Both the position numbers and the translations under genes were made by a program. This document shows, one piece after another, positions 1-5,452 of a DNA stretch of 5,452 bases; positions within the stretch are counted from its first letter, which is position 1; each line of letters starts with the position of its first letter. The notes under the pieces are model-generated. The model made no database searches. It was not told the origin of the DNA and saw only the letters and a list, made by a program, of their open reading frames with translations. The stretch comes from Bacteroidales bacterium (lineage in GTDB: Bacteria > Bacteroidota > Bacteroidia > Bacteroidales > F082), in the NCBI GenBank assembly GCA_029933565.1, contig JAOZNY010000046.1, forward strand, positions 11,219 to 16,670, written 5' to 3'.

Positions 1-173
1 TCTAAATTTACATCAGGATAACGCTCCTTTATTTTTATCACAAAATCCAAACTTGGTTTATTGCGTCCACTCAGCACATGCGAAACTGAAGAACGCTGAA
101 CCCCAATTTCATTTGCAAAAGCCGAAGAACTGAGATTTTGTGCATCAATAAATTTTTTTATTCTTTCAAGCAT
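1..173 (-). CDS. XRE-family helix-turn-helix transcriptional regulator, N-terminal part (runs off window)
   Basis: Reading the minus strand from an ATG at 173 gives 57 codons with no stop before the window edge, starting MLERIKKFIDAQNLSSSAF. It is a Cro/CI-type DNA-binding domain. Helices 2 and 3 of the fold correspond to about residues 15-25 (SSSAFANEIGV) and 26-42 (QRSSVSHVLSGRNKPSL). The segment RSSVSHVLSGRNKPSLDFV is a signature of small Bacteroidota XRE regulators. The rest of the protein, including any C-terminal sensing, peptidase or dimerisation part, is outside the window, so the ligand and total length are unknown. There is no Shine-Dalgarno sequence before the ATG, which is normal in this phylum. 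Repeated TGTTTACA elements directly upstream suggest that it controls its own transcription; this is inference. DNA binding is well supported, and the biological role is unknown. Confidence 0.85.
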   Translation of the reverse strand, partial: MLERIKKFIDAQNLSSSAFANEIGVQRSSVSHVLSGRNKPSLDFVIKIKERYPDVNL

Positions 174-185
174 TGTTCTAAAATA

Positions 186-224
186 TGTTTACAAAAATAC
201 AAAATATGTGGTCAAATGTAAACA
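186..224. promoter_or_regulatory. Inverted TGTTTACA / TGTAAACA pair, proximal operator candidate
   Basis: TGTTTACA at 186-193 and its exact reverse complement TGTAAACA at 217-224 face each other. Their starts are 31 bp apart, close to three helical turns, so both would lie on the same face of DNA. The pair lies 13-51 bp upstream of the regulator's ATG. Binding by the XRE protein is inferred from position and symmetry only. Confidence 0.5.
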
Positions 225-225
225 A
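192..225 (-). promoter_or_regulatory. Candidate promoter of the XRE regulator gene
   Basis: The minus strand has TATTTTTG (199 to 192), an exact match to the Bacteroidota -7 consensus TAnnTTTG. A TTG lies 23 bases upstream (225 to 223), at the upper limit of the spacing reported for Flavobacterium promoters. Transcription would begin around 185-187 and leave a leader of about 12 nt. A second exact -7 match, TACATTTG (220 to 213), lacks a TTG at the right distance. AT-rich DNA yields such matches by chance, so support is modest. The two TGTTTACA arms at 186-193 and 217-224 would flank or overlap this promoter, as expected for an autorepressor. Confidence 0.35.
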
Positions 226-241
226 TTTAGAAATTAATTGC

Positions 242-258
242 ATGTATACATTTGTAAC
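242..258. promoter_or_regulatory. Palindromic ATGTATACAT overlapping TACATTTGTAAC element
   Basis: ATGTATACAT (242-251) is a perfect 10-bp palindrome. It overlaps TACATTTGTA (247-256), a TACA-TT-TGTA inverted repeat that recurs in related forms at 454-463 and 553-562. It is probably another member of the operator family upstream of the XRE gene. Confidence 0.4.
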
Positions 259-449
259 TTTCAATTTATCTAAAGTATTTTTTAGAATTAGATTCATTAT
301 TAATTGTTATTTAGACTTTTAAATTCAACCTATTTATATAGAAAATACGCTTGTAATCACATATAAAATATAAAGTAAATTATACAATCTCTCCATCTAT
401 ATACCTGAGAATCTGACTATAGTATTAATTTAATACAAAATTTATATAT

Positions 450-480
450 TGTTTACATTTGTATTCACTTTTGTAAACAA
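450..480. promoter_or_regulatory. Inverted TGTTTACA / TGTAAACA pair, distal operator candidate
   Basis: TGTTTACATTTGTA starts at 450 and TTTGTAAACA ends at 479. The arms TGTTTACA (450-457) and TGTAAACA (472-479) are exact reverse complements, with starts 22 bp apart, about two helical turns. The left element also carries its own small inverted repeat, TACA-TT-TGTA, at 454-463. This duplicates the arm sequences found next to the regulator gene about 260 bp away, so DNA looping between the two pairs is possible. That is inference. Confidence 0.5.
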
Positions 481-550
481 ATACTTTTACGCTAAAACTT
501 ACATTCATATATCTATCTTATTGGGTATAAGTATAGTACAGCCATCAAGG

Positions 551-564
551 GTTACATTTGTAAC
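551..564. promoter_or_regulatory. GTTACA-TT-TGTAAC inverted repeat, operator candidate
   Basis: Positions 551-556 (GTTACA) and 559-564 (TGTAAC) are perfect complementary arms around a TT. It is the most symmetrical member of the TTACATTTGTAA family in this region and probably best shows the intended palindromic site. Confidence 0.5.
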
Positions 565-586
565 AGATGACAAAATACTCAAGTCC

Positions 587-609
587 AGACCTGGTCTTGT
601 TTACAAATA
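587..609. promoter_or_regulatory. AGACC-T-GGTCT palindrome next to a TGTTTACA half-site
   Basis: Bases 587-597 form a 5-1-5 inverted repeat, AGACCTGGTCT, which stands out as a GC-richer block in AT-rich DNA. It abuts TGTTTACAAATA (598-609), the rightmost member of the TGTTTACA family. The palindrome could be a separate protein-binding site or chance; the half-site belongs to the repeated family. Confidence 0.3.
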
Positions 610-640
610 AGAAATATTAGTGTGATAATTGCTAAATATT

Positions 641-663
641 CAATGCTCAAAAAAAATGCATTG
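641..663. repeat. Short hairpin with CAATGC / GCATTG arms
   Basis: CAATGC (641-646) and GCATTG (658-663) are perfect 6-bp complementary arms around an 11-nt A-rich loop. Neither strand has a strong T-tract after the stem, so it is not a good intrinsic terminator. It lies about 170 bp downstream of the miaA stop and could shape the 3' end of that transcript, but there is little to support a role. Confidence 0.25.
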
Positions 664-833
664 CCTTTTCTACTGACTAATGTCTCTTTTAAAAAGGCTT
701 GACATTATAACTTAATTCTTGATTCAATCCTCCCCTACCCATAGTCGTAAAACTGAAAAATGGAAATGAAATTAGCCTTTAAGAAAATTTGAATACGTCA
801 ATCCTACAATCTCTATTTTGAGAATAGTATTTT

Positions 834-1745
834 TTACTTTGGGAGTTTTTGTAGAATGAGAGAAATTTTTTCCTGCATATTAAGTTCACCGTCAATCCAA
901 AAAATATGAACTCCTTTTTTTTCCATCCTCCTAAACCAGGTCATTTGTTTTTTTGCAAATTGATGAATAGCAGTATTTAGTTGGTCGAACATTTCATCGT
1001 ATGAAATTTTGCCAACGGCATGCAAAGTGAGCCAGCGATATTCCAAACCATAAAAAACAAGATCTTCTTCTGTAATCCCTTTTTTAAGTAAAGTTTGTAT
1101 TTCATTGAGCATTCCATCCTCCAGACGCGTTTCCAGCCTTTCTGTAATTCTCTCTCTTATCTGCTGCCTTTCGAAGCGAATGCCAAAATTAACTGACTTT
1201 ATCTTTTTTAGTAGACTTGTAGTTTGTTTCAGACTATTGCTTGTTTCGTTAATTTCGATGGCACGTACCAAACGTTCGTGGTTAAGCGTATCGGTTGTGT
1301 TGTGAATACTGCTTTGCGACTTAAGGCGAGCCAGTAGTTGTTTATCAGTCAGCAAATTTAATTCATCCCTCAATGCCTTATTAACAGGCGCTTCCTTCAT
1401 TTCGTATGTCCTCAAAATACTATCGAGATACATACCACTACCACCACACATTATTGGAATATTTTCGTTTTTTTCAATTATCTGAAATACATCAACAAAA
1501 TGCTTTTGAAATTCGAAAATATTAAACTCGTAACCGGGATCGTGAATATCAATAAGGTGATAAGGGATAGGTTTTCCATCAATTACGAAATCACCCAGAT
1601 CTTTTCCTGTGCCAATATCCATGCCACGGTAAACCTGCCGTGAGTCGGCACTAATAATCTCGCCACCAATTAAATTGGCAAGTGCAGCAGCAAGTGAAGT
1701 CTTGCCTGTAGCGGTAGGCCCCAATATTGTAATTAAATTATTCAT
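834..1745 (-). CDS. miaA: tRNA dimethylallyltransferase (tRNA A37 isopentenyltransferase)
   Basis: MiaA transfers a dimethylallyl group from dimethylallyl pyrophosphate to N6 of adenosine 37 in tRNAs that read UNN codons, in the cytoplasm; in many bacteria MiaB then methylthiolates it. The 303-aa length is normal. Visible motifs are the P-loop GPTATGKTS (9-17), SADSRQVYRGMDIGTGKD (32-49) with the expected catalytic Asp34, YHLIDIHDP (62-70), GGSGMYLDSIL (101-111), NHERLVRAIE (155-164) and the tRNA-contacting C-terminal QFAKKQMTWFRR (262-273). The usual GYRQ-like segment reads GLEYRW (233-238), and GTGKDL replaces GTAKP. I associate both with a Bacteroidota MiaA subgroup; genomes of this phylum often hold two miaA copies. 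The ATG sits just before the P-loop strand and lacks a Shine-Dalgarno sequence. The gene follows icd by 80 bp, with a terminator hairpin between them, and no separate promoter was recognised. Confidence 0.97.
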   Translation of the reverse strand: MNNLITILGPTATGKTSLAAALANLIGGEIISADSRQVYRGMDIGTGKDLGDFVIDGKPIPYHLIDIHDPGYEFNIFEFQKHFVDVFQIIEKNENIPIMCGGSGMYLDSILRTYEMKEAPVNKALRDELNLLTDKQLLARLKSQSSIHNTTDTLNHERLVRAIEINETSNSLKQTTSLLKKIKSVNFGIRFERQQIRERITERLETRLEDGMLNEIQTLLKKGITEEDLVFYGLEYRWLTLHAVGKISYDEMFDQLNTAIHQFAKKQMTWFRRMEKKGVHIFWIDGELNMQEKISLILQKLPK

Positions 1746-1756
1746 CGGGATATTTT

Positions 1757-1799
1757 AATAAAAGAAAAGTTTGTCCAAAACTTAAATTTTGGACAAACT
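1757..1799 (-). terminator. Rho-independent terminator after icd, immediately upstream of miaA
   Basis: On the minus strand, arms 1799-1787 and 1780-1768 pair perfectly over 13 bp (AGTTTGTCCAAAA against its complement) around a 6-nt loop. The stem is followed by the T-rich tail TTTCTTTTATT. It begins 26 bp after the icd stop codon and its tail ends 11 bp before the miaA ATG. The plus-strand side has only a three-T run, so it acts mainly for the minus strand. Because it lies so close to miaA, it could also set the level of read-through into that gene. Confidence 0.8.
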
Positions 1800-1825
1800 C
1801 TTTAAATTAATCAATTGATAAGTGC

Positions 1826-4051
1826 TTAACCTATCCCATCAATAATGGCATTCATTGTAGTACTCGGACGCATTGCCTTTTCAGCCATTTCATTGTTTGG
1901 CATAAAATAACCACCAATATCAGTAGCTTTGCCTTCTACTGCTGCAATTTCAGCGAGCATTTTGGTTTCATTTTCTGTCAGTTGCTTAGCAACATAAGTA
2001 AAAATCCCTTTTAACTCGGCATCTTCGTTCTGTGCTGCCAATTGCTTTGCCCAATACTGAGCCAAAAACATATGGCTACCACGGTTATCAATTTCACCTG
2101 CTTTACGCGATGGACCTCTATTGTTATCCAAAAATTCGGCAACAGCCTTATCCAAGGTATTCGACAAAATCATTGCACGCTTATTACCAAATTTATTTGC
2201 CAGATACTCCAGCGAAACAGTAAGAGCAAGGAACTCACCCAATGAATCCCACCTCAAATGACCTTCGGCATTAAACTGCTGAACATGCTTAGGAGCAGAA
2301 CCACCAGCACCGGTTTCAAACAAACCACCACCATCGAGAAGAGGAACTATTGAAAGCATTTTAGCGCTTGTACCAAGTTCCAGTATTGGGAACAAGTCTG
2401 TTAAATAATCCCTCAGGGCATTACCGGTTACCGAAATTGTATCTAGTCCCACTTTGGCACGTGGAAGAGTAAACTTCATTGCATCTACCGGCGACATTAT
2501 TCTGATTTCAAGGCCACTTGTATCATGATCTTTAAGGTATTTGTTCACCAATTTAATTATTTCTGCATCGTGGGCACGGTTTTCATCAAGCCAGAAAATG
2601 GCAGGAACACCTGTTGCACGAGCCCTGCTTACAGCCAATCTCACCCAATCCTTAATTGCAATATCTTTTGCTTGGCAACCTCTATAAATATCGCCTTCCT
2701 CTACATTATGCTCCATCAAAACAATACCTTCTGAATTTACTACACGAATAATTCCATCACCTTGTGCTTTAAAAGTTTTATCGTGTGAGCCGTACTCCTC
2801 AGCCTTTAGAGCCATTAAACCAACATTTGAAACATTACCCATTGTACTTGGATCGAAAGCACCATTTTCCTTACAATAAGTAATGGCCTCCTGATAGAAA
2901 GTGGCATAGCAACGATCAGGGATAATTGCCTTGGTATCCTGCAATTTACCTTGGGCATTCCACATTTTCCCGCTATCGCGGATAACAACAGGCATTGAGG
3001 CGTCAATAATTATATCATTACTTGCATGAAGGTTTGTTATACCTTTATCGGAATCAACCATTGCCAAGGCCGGACTTTTGGCATAAACTGCCTGAATATC
3101 GTTTTCAATTTCTTTACGTTCAGTTTCACTAAGATTGGCAATTTTCTTATAAAGATCGCCAAGTCCCAAGTCAGGAGTCACACCCAGACTTTGGAATGTT
3201 TTTGCATATTTTTCAAATACATCTTTAAAAAATACTGACACAAAATGGCCAAAAATAATTGGGTCGGAAACCTTCATCATTGTTGCCTTCAGGTGAACAG
3301 AAAACAAAGTGTCCTGCTCTTTTGCATCATTAATCTGCTCCTGAATAAATGCCCTAAGGTTTTTTGCACTCATAAAAGTACCATCAAGCACCTCCCCTTT
3401 TAAAAGTGAAAGCCCTTTTTTAAGAACAGTAATATTCCCATTCTCATCAACAAACTCAATATTTACAACATCATCCTTGTCCATAACCACACATTTCTCA
3501 TTGCCGAAGAAATCTCCATCGGCCATGTGAGCAACATGTGTTTTAGAATCTGAAGTCCATGCACCAAGTTTTTTAGGATGCTTTTGTGCAAATGCTTTTA
3601 CAGATGGAGCAACACGCCTGTCAGAATTACCTTCCCTAAGAACAGGATTAACAGCACTTCCCAAACATTTTGAATATCTTGCTTTAATTTCTTCTTCTTC
3701 AGAATTTTTTGGTTCCTCAGGGAAATCAGGCAAATTATAGCCCTTCTCCTTAAGTTCGGCAATTGCAGCCTTAAGTTGCGGAATTGATGCACTTATGTTA
3801 GGAAGTTTAATGATGTTGGCCTCCGGGGTTTTTACCATTTTGCCAAGCAAGGCAAGCTCATCATCAATTCTCTGTTCCTGAGTTAGATTTTCCGGAAATG
3901 TGGAAATTATCCTCGCAGCAAGCGAAATATCTCTTGTTTCAACTGTTACTCCTGCTGCTTTAGTAAAGGCATTTACAATTGGTAGTAATGAATAAGTTGC
4001 CAAAGCGGGTGCTTCGTCAATCTTTGTCCATGTTATTTTTGAATTACTCAT
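1826..4051 (-). CDS. icd: Monomeric NADP-dependent isocitrate dehydrogenase
   Basis: This enzyme oxidatively decarboxylates isocitrate to 2-oxoglutarate, making NADPH and CO2, in the cytosolic TCA cycle. It is the large single-subunit type (Azotobacter, Corynebacterium), not the common dimeric type of about 420 aa. The chosen ATG gives 741 aa, starting MSNSKITWTKIDEAPALATY, the family's usual N-terminus and length. An in-frame TTG 42 bp upstream would add 14 unrelated residues and is rejected. From memory of the Azotobacter numbering, the key residues sit at identical positions here: Ser132, Asn135, Arg139, Arg145, Lys255, Tyr420 and Arg547 for isocitrate; Asp350, Asp548 and Asp552 near the metal; His589, Arg600 and Arg649 for NADP. 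Motifs include GSAVNPVLREGNSDRR (131-146) and ETGAGGSAPKHVQQF (579-593). It should be active. It has its own promoter upstream and a strong terminator downstream, so it is probably transcribed largely alone. Confidence 0.97.
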   Translation of the reverse strand: MSNSKITWTKIDEAPALATYSLLPIVNAFTKAAGVTVETRDISLAARIISTFPENLTQEQRIDDELALLGKMVKTPEANIIKLPNISASIPQLKAAIAELKEKGYNLPDFPEEPKNSEEEEIKARYSKCLGSAVNPVLREGNSDRRVAPSVKAFAQKHPKKLGAWTSDSKTHVAHMADGDFFGNEKCVVMDKDDVVNIEFVDENGNITVLKKGLSLLKGEVLDGTFMSAKNLRAFIQEQINDAKEQDTLFSVHLKATMMKVSDPIIFGHFVSVFFKDVFEKYAKTFQSLGVTPDLGLGDLYKKIANLSETERKEIENDIQAVYAKSPALAMVDSDKGITNLHASNDIIIDASMPVVIRDSGKMWNAQGKLQDTKAIIPDRCYATFYQEAITYCKENGAFDPSTMGNVSNVGLMALKAEEYGSHDKTFKAQGDGIIRVVNSEGIVLMEHNVEEGDIYRGCQAKDIAIKDWVRLAVSRARATGVPAIFWLDENRAHDAEIIKLVNKYLKDHDTSGLEIRIMSPVDAMKFTLPRAKVGLDTISVTGNALRDYLTDLFPILELGTSAKMLSIVPLLDGGGLFETGAGGSAPKHVQQFNAEGHLRWDSLGEFLALTVSLEYLANKFGNKRAMILSNTLDKAVAEFLDNNRGPSRKAGEIDNRGSHMFLAQYWAKQLAAQNEDAELKGIFTYVAKQLTENETKMLAEIAAVEGKATDIGGYFMPNNEMAEKAMRPSTTMNAIIDGIG

Positions 4052-4134
4052 ATTAATTTGGTTTATATATTTCTGTTTTAGTTCCTTTGTCAATTACAGC
4101 CATAAGGCAACAACCTTCAAAACCTTAAGTAGGG

Positions 4135-4146
4135 CTTTGTACAAAG
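4135..4146. promoter_or_regulatory. Perfect 12-bp palindrome at the predicted icd transcription start
   Basis: CTTTGTACAAAG is a perfect palindrome lying 5-17 bp downstream of the icd -7 element, so it overlaps the predicted start of transcription. A protein bound here would block initiation, which makes it a candidate operator for icd. No regulator is known from the sequence, and a 12-bp palindrome can arise by chance. Confidence 0.35.
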
Positions 4147-4151
4147 GGATG

Positions 4152-4182
4152 CAAAAGTATTAATTTTATCATCGCTGGTCAA
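4152..4182 (-). promoter_or_regulatory. Bacteroidota-type promoter of icd
   Basis: On the minus strand, TTGACC (4182 to 4177) is followed by TACTTTTG (4159 to 4152), an exact match to the -7 consensus TAnnTTTG. The spacing between TTG and the -7 box is 20 bases, inside the 19-21 range described for Bacteroides. Transcription should start near 4145-4147, giving a leader of about 95 nt before the icd ATG. The element lies in the gap after the glycosyltransferase stop codon, so icd need not depend on read-through from upstream. Confidence 0.7.
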
Positions 4183-4225
4183 GGGTAAAAAGCAATCGTT
4201 TTTGGGAATAATTGAAATCTCTCGG

Positions 4226-5431
4226 CTATAAGTTTTTGTTTTCTTTTATAAGTCTTTGTTCCATTTCCTTTTTGTATAAAAAATTCCTGACAAGATTCAA
4301 TTCATCAATTCCAGATCTCTCGAAATCAAGATTTTGCAGTATCCTTTTTAATTCTATATCCATTCCTTCATCAAAGAACTTCAACAAATAATCAGACAAT
4401 AGCAACGAAACAGGACTACCCTTTTCCGTTATATTACTTTTCAAAAACTGCAATACCCTCAGCCCATCAACTTTGTTAGTGCAGGCCTTTACAAAATTGT
4501 CAACATCCTTATAATTTTCACGCAGTGGCTTCCAGATATTAATATCCTTAAACTGTACTTTTAGAAAATCATCCATAGGGGTTTCAACATCATCCAGAAA
4601 CAATGCAGGAAACAATTTAAAAGTCTGCTCAACTTTATCAAACAAATCAGGAGCATAAAAAGGATAAGAATCCCAATCTCCAGTTTCACCTTTTATTAAT
4701 GCAGGTCCTGTACCAAAACTAACCCTATCCGAAAAACGTGGTGAAGGGTAGGCAATAGTATTGGCCCAAATCCCCAACTTTCCACTTTTCTTAAGTTTTT
4801 GCAAAAAATAAAAATCCTCTCCACTCATTACCGGGGTCATTCCACCCACCTTTTTATAAGCCCACACAGGGAATGCCATAGCAGAACCAAGTGCAGTATA
4901 AGCATAAGGATTATTTATTCTGAGCATATTTAAGAGAAAATAGCGCATATAAATTTCATAACGAAGAATAAGCCTGTCATTTTTTCCATCTAAAGGATGA
5001 TAGTAAGGAAGTGCAAGGCCTAATAGTTTCTTGTTTTTAAAGGCCTTACTAATCTCACTTAAATAATTTGAAGGGTAGTAAGTGTCAGCATCAATGCTTA
5101 TTATCAAATCATTATCGTGGGCAATGGAAGCAATAAAATCCATGGTTGTTTTGCGTGCATGTCCAACCCCGCCCTTCTTTTTCTTCCAACCATTATTTGG
5201 TGAAGACTTATCAATCACAGTTATTTTAAATCTCGTCTCCTTTTTTAAAACATCAATACTATTTTGATTATCTGCGCATTGTAGTCTCTTTGACTCATCA
5301 TCCCACCACGAATCGTAATTGTTAACACAAACAACTAAAACAAAATCCTGAGATTCTTGCTTTGCAAGGCAATTAAATAAAGCAGGTAGGTTATCGGACT
5401 CATTTAATATTGGTAAAGCGAAGTAGATCAT
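4226..5431 (-). CDS. Family 2 (GT-A fold) glycosyltransferase, cytosolic
   Basis: The 401-aa protein should transfer a sugar from a nucleotide-sugar donor; donor, acceptor and pathway cannot be read from the sequence. The N-terminus IYFALPILNESDNLPAL (2-18) is the first strand of the GT-A fold with its usual Asn-Glu. GVGHARKTTMD (88-98) follows, then the metal-binding DAD of IISIDADTYYP (110-120), the acceptor-side stretch ALGSAMAFP (180-188) and GGMTPVMSGEDFYFLQKL (196-213), where Glu205-Asp206 match the family's ED motif. There is no signal peptide or clear membrane span. Residues from about 280 to 401 form a charged, probably helical C-terminal extension that I do not recognise. The start fits the fold, but the frame is open to the window edge, so an upstream start is possible. 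No strong terminator follows, so some read-through into icd is possible. Confidence 0.85.
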   Translation of the reverse strand: MIYFALPILNESDNLPALFNCLAKQESQDFVLVVCVNNYDSWWDDESKRLQCADNQNSIDVLKKETRFKITVIDKSSPNNGWKKKKGGVGHARKTTMDFIASIAHDNDLIISIDADTYYPSNYLSEISKAFKNKKLLGLALPYYHPLDGKNDRLILRYEIYMRYFLLNMLRINNPYAYTALGSAMAFPVWAYKKVGGMTPVMSGEDFYFLQKLKKSGKLGIWANTIAYPSPRFSDRVSFGTGPALIKGETGDWDSYPFYAPDLFDKVEQTFKLFPALFLDDVETPMDDFLKVQFKDINIWKPLRENYKDVDNFVKACTNKVDGLRVLQFLKSNITEKGSPVSLLLSDYLLKFFDEGMDIELKRILQNLDFERSGIDELNLVRNFLYKKEMEQRLIKENKNL

Positions 5432-5452
5432 TTTTGTTACTGGTTGCTGGTT

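Larger units (their letters stand above)
174..833. other. Long AT-rich intergenic region with repeated operator-like elements
   Basis: No credible gene is seen on either strand in about 660 bp. The longest ATG-started frame I traced is a 26-codon plus-strand frame at 242-322 without homology or coding character. The left two thirds (174-610) are very AT-rich and contain at least seven TGTTTACA or TACATTTGTA elements. The right third (611-833) has less structure: a small hairpin at 641-663, a distant 7-bp inverted repeat (693-699 with 774-780) and a weak 5-bp hairpin at 813-827. No tRNA, rRNA or known riboswitch pattern was recognised. A small RNA cannot be excluded. Confidence 0.7.

Noticed and set aside
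242..322. 26-codon plus-strand reading frame beginning ATGTATACA
   Set aside because: It is short, AT-driven in composition and has no recognisable product, and its start lies inside an operator-like palindrome.
247..560. Plus-strand promoters at the TACATTTG elements (247, 454, 553)
   Set aside because: Each matches TAnnTTTG exactly, but none has a TTG 19-23 bases upstream and no plus-strand gene lies downstream; the match is explained by the repeated element.
693..780. Long-range inverted repeat AAAGGCT / AGCCTTT
   Set aside because: Seven base pairs separated by 74 bases is within chance expectation and does not make a convincing terminator for miaA.
813..836. Plus-strand terminator: CTATT / AATAG stem followed by a T-run
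   Set aside because: The stem has only 5 weak base pairs and there is no plus-strand gene for it to serve; on the miaA strand it has no T-tract.
1105..1305. Plus-strand open frame of 66 codons inside miaA
   Set aside because: It is antisense to a well-conserved miaA coding region and its translation resembles no protein I know; it is a shadow frame.
2032..3792. Several open frames of 63-70 codons on both strands inside icd
   Set aside because: All overlap the highly conserved icd reading frame in other frames and have no domain or start context of their own.
5082..5267. Plus-strand open frame of 61 codons inside the glycosyltransferase
   Set aside because: It lies antisense to the catalytic core, including the DAD motif, and has no recognisable content.
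5437..5451. Minus-strand tail of an upstream gene ending Thr-Ser-Asn-Gln-stop
   Set aside because: Only four codons are visible before the window edge, which cannot support a gene.
1..5452. Mobile element, CRISPR array, toxin-antitoxin or defence system
   Set aside because: No transposase, integrase, spaced direct repeats or effector gene is present. The XRE fragment alone could belong to such a module, but its partner genes would lie outside the window.

Overview
The window looks like a chromosomal segment from a low-GC member of the Bacteroidota. The evidence is the TAnnTTTG-type promoter signature, start codons without Shine-Dalgarno sequences, and the style of the MiaA and XRE proteins. 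A Bacteroidales or Marinilabiliales-like marine or anaerobic lineage is my best guess, by inference only. All four supported genes lie on the minus strand, so the biological order runs from right to left.

From right to left the layout is as follows. A complete family 2 glycosyltransferase (4226-5431) is followed by a 174-bp gap holding a textbook Bacteroidota promoter and a 12-bp palindrome near the predicted transcription start. Next comes a monomeric NADP-dependent isocitrate dehydrogenase (icd, 1826-4051, 741 aa), whose metal, substrate and NADP residues all appear intact. A strong hairpin terminator (1757-1799) sits between icd and miaA (834-1745), the tRNA A37 dimethylallyltransferase. 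After miaA there is about 660 bp of very AT-rich non-coding DNA, then the N-terminal 57 codons of an XRE-family helix-turn-helix regulator that runs off the left edge.

The genes do not form an obvious functional pathway: one sugar transferase, one central-carbon enzyme, one tRNA-modifying enzyme and one DNA-binding regulator. The most unusual part is the long intergenic stretch upstream of the regulator gene. It carries at least seven copies of a TGTTTACA / TACATTTGTA element, several arranged as inverted repeats. The simplest explanation is an operator array for the adjacent XRE protein, which would then be autoregulatory, but no target other than the regulator itself is visible. I found no convincing new multi-gene system, mobile element, CRISPR array or RNA gene.
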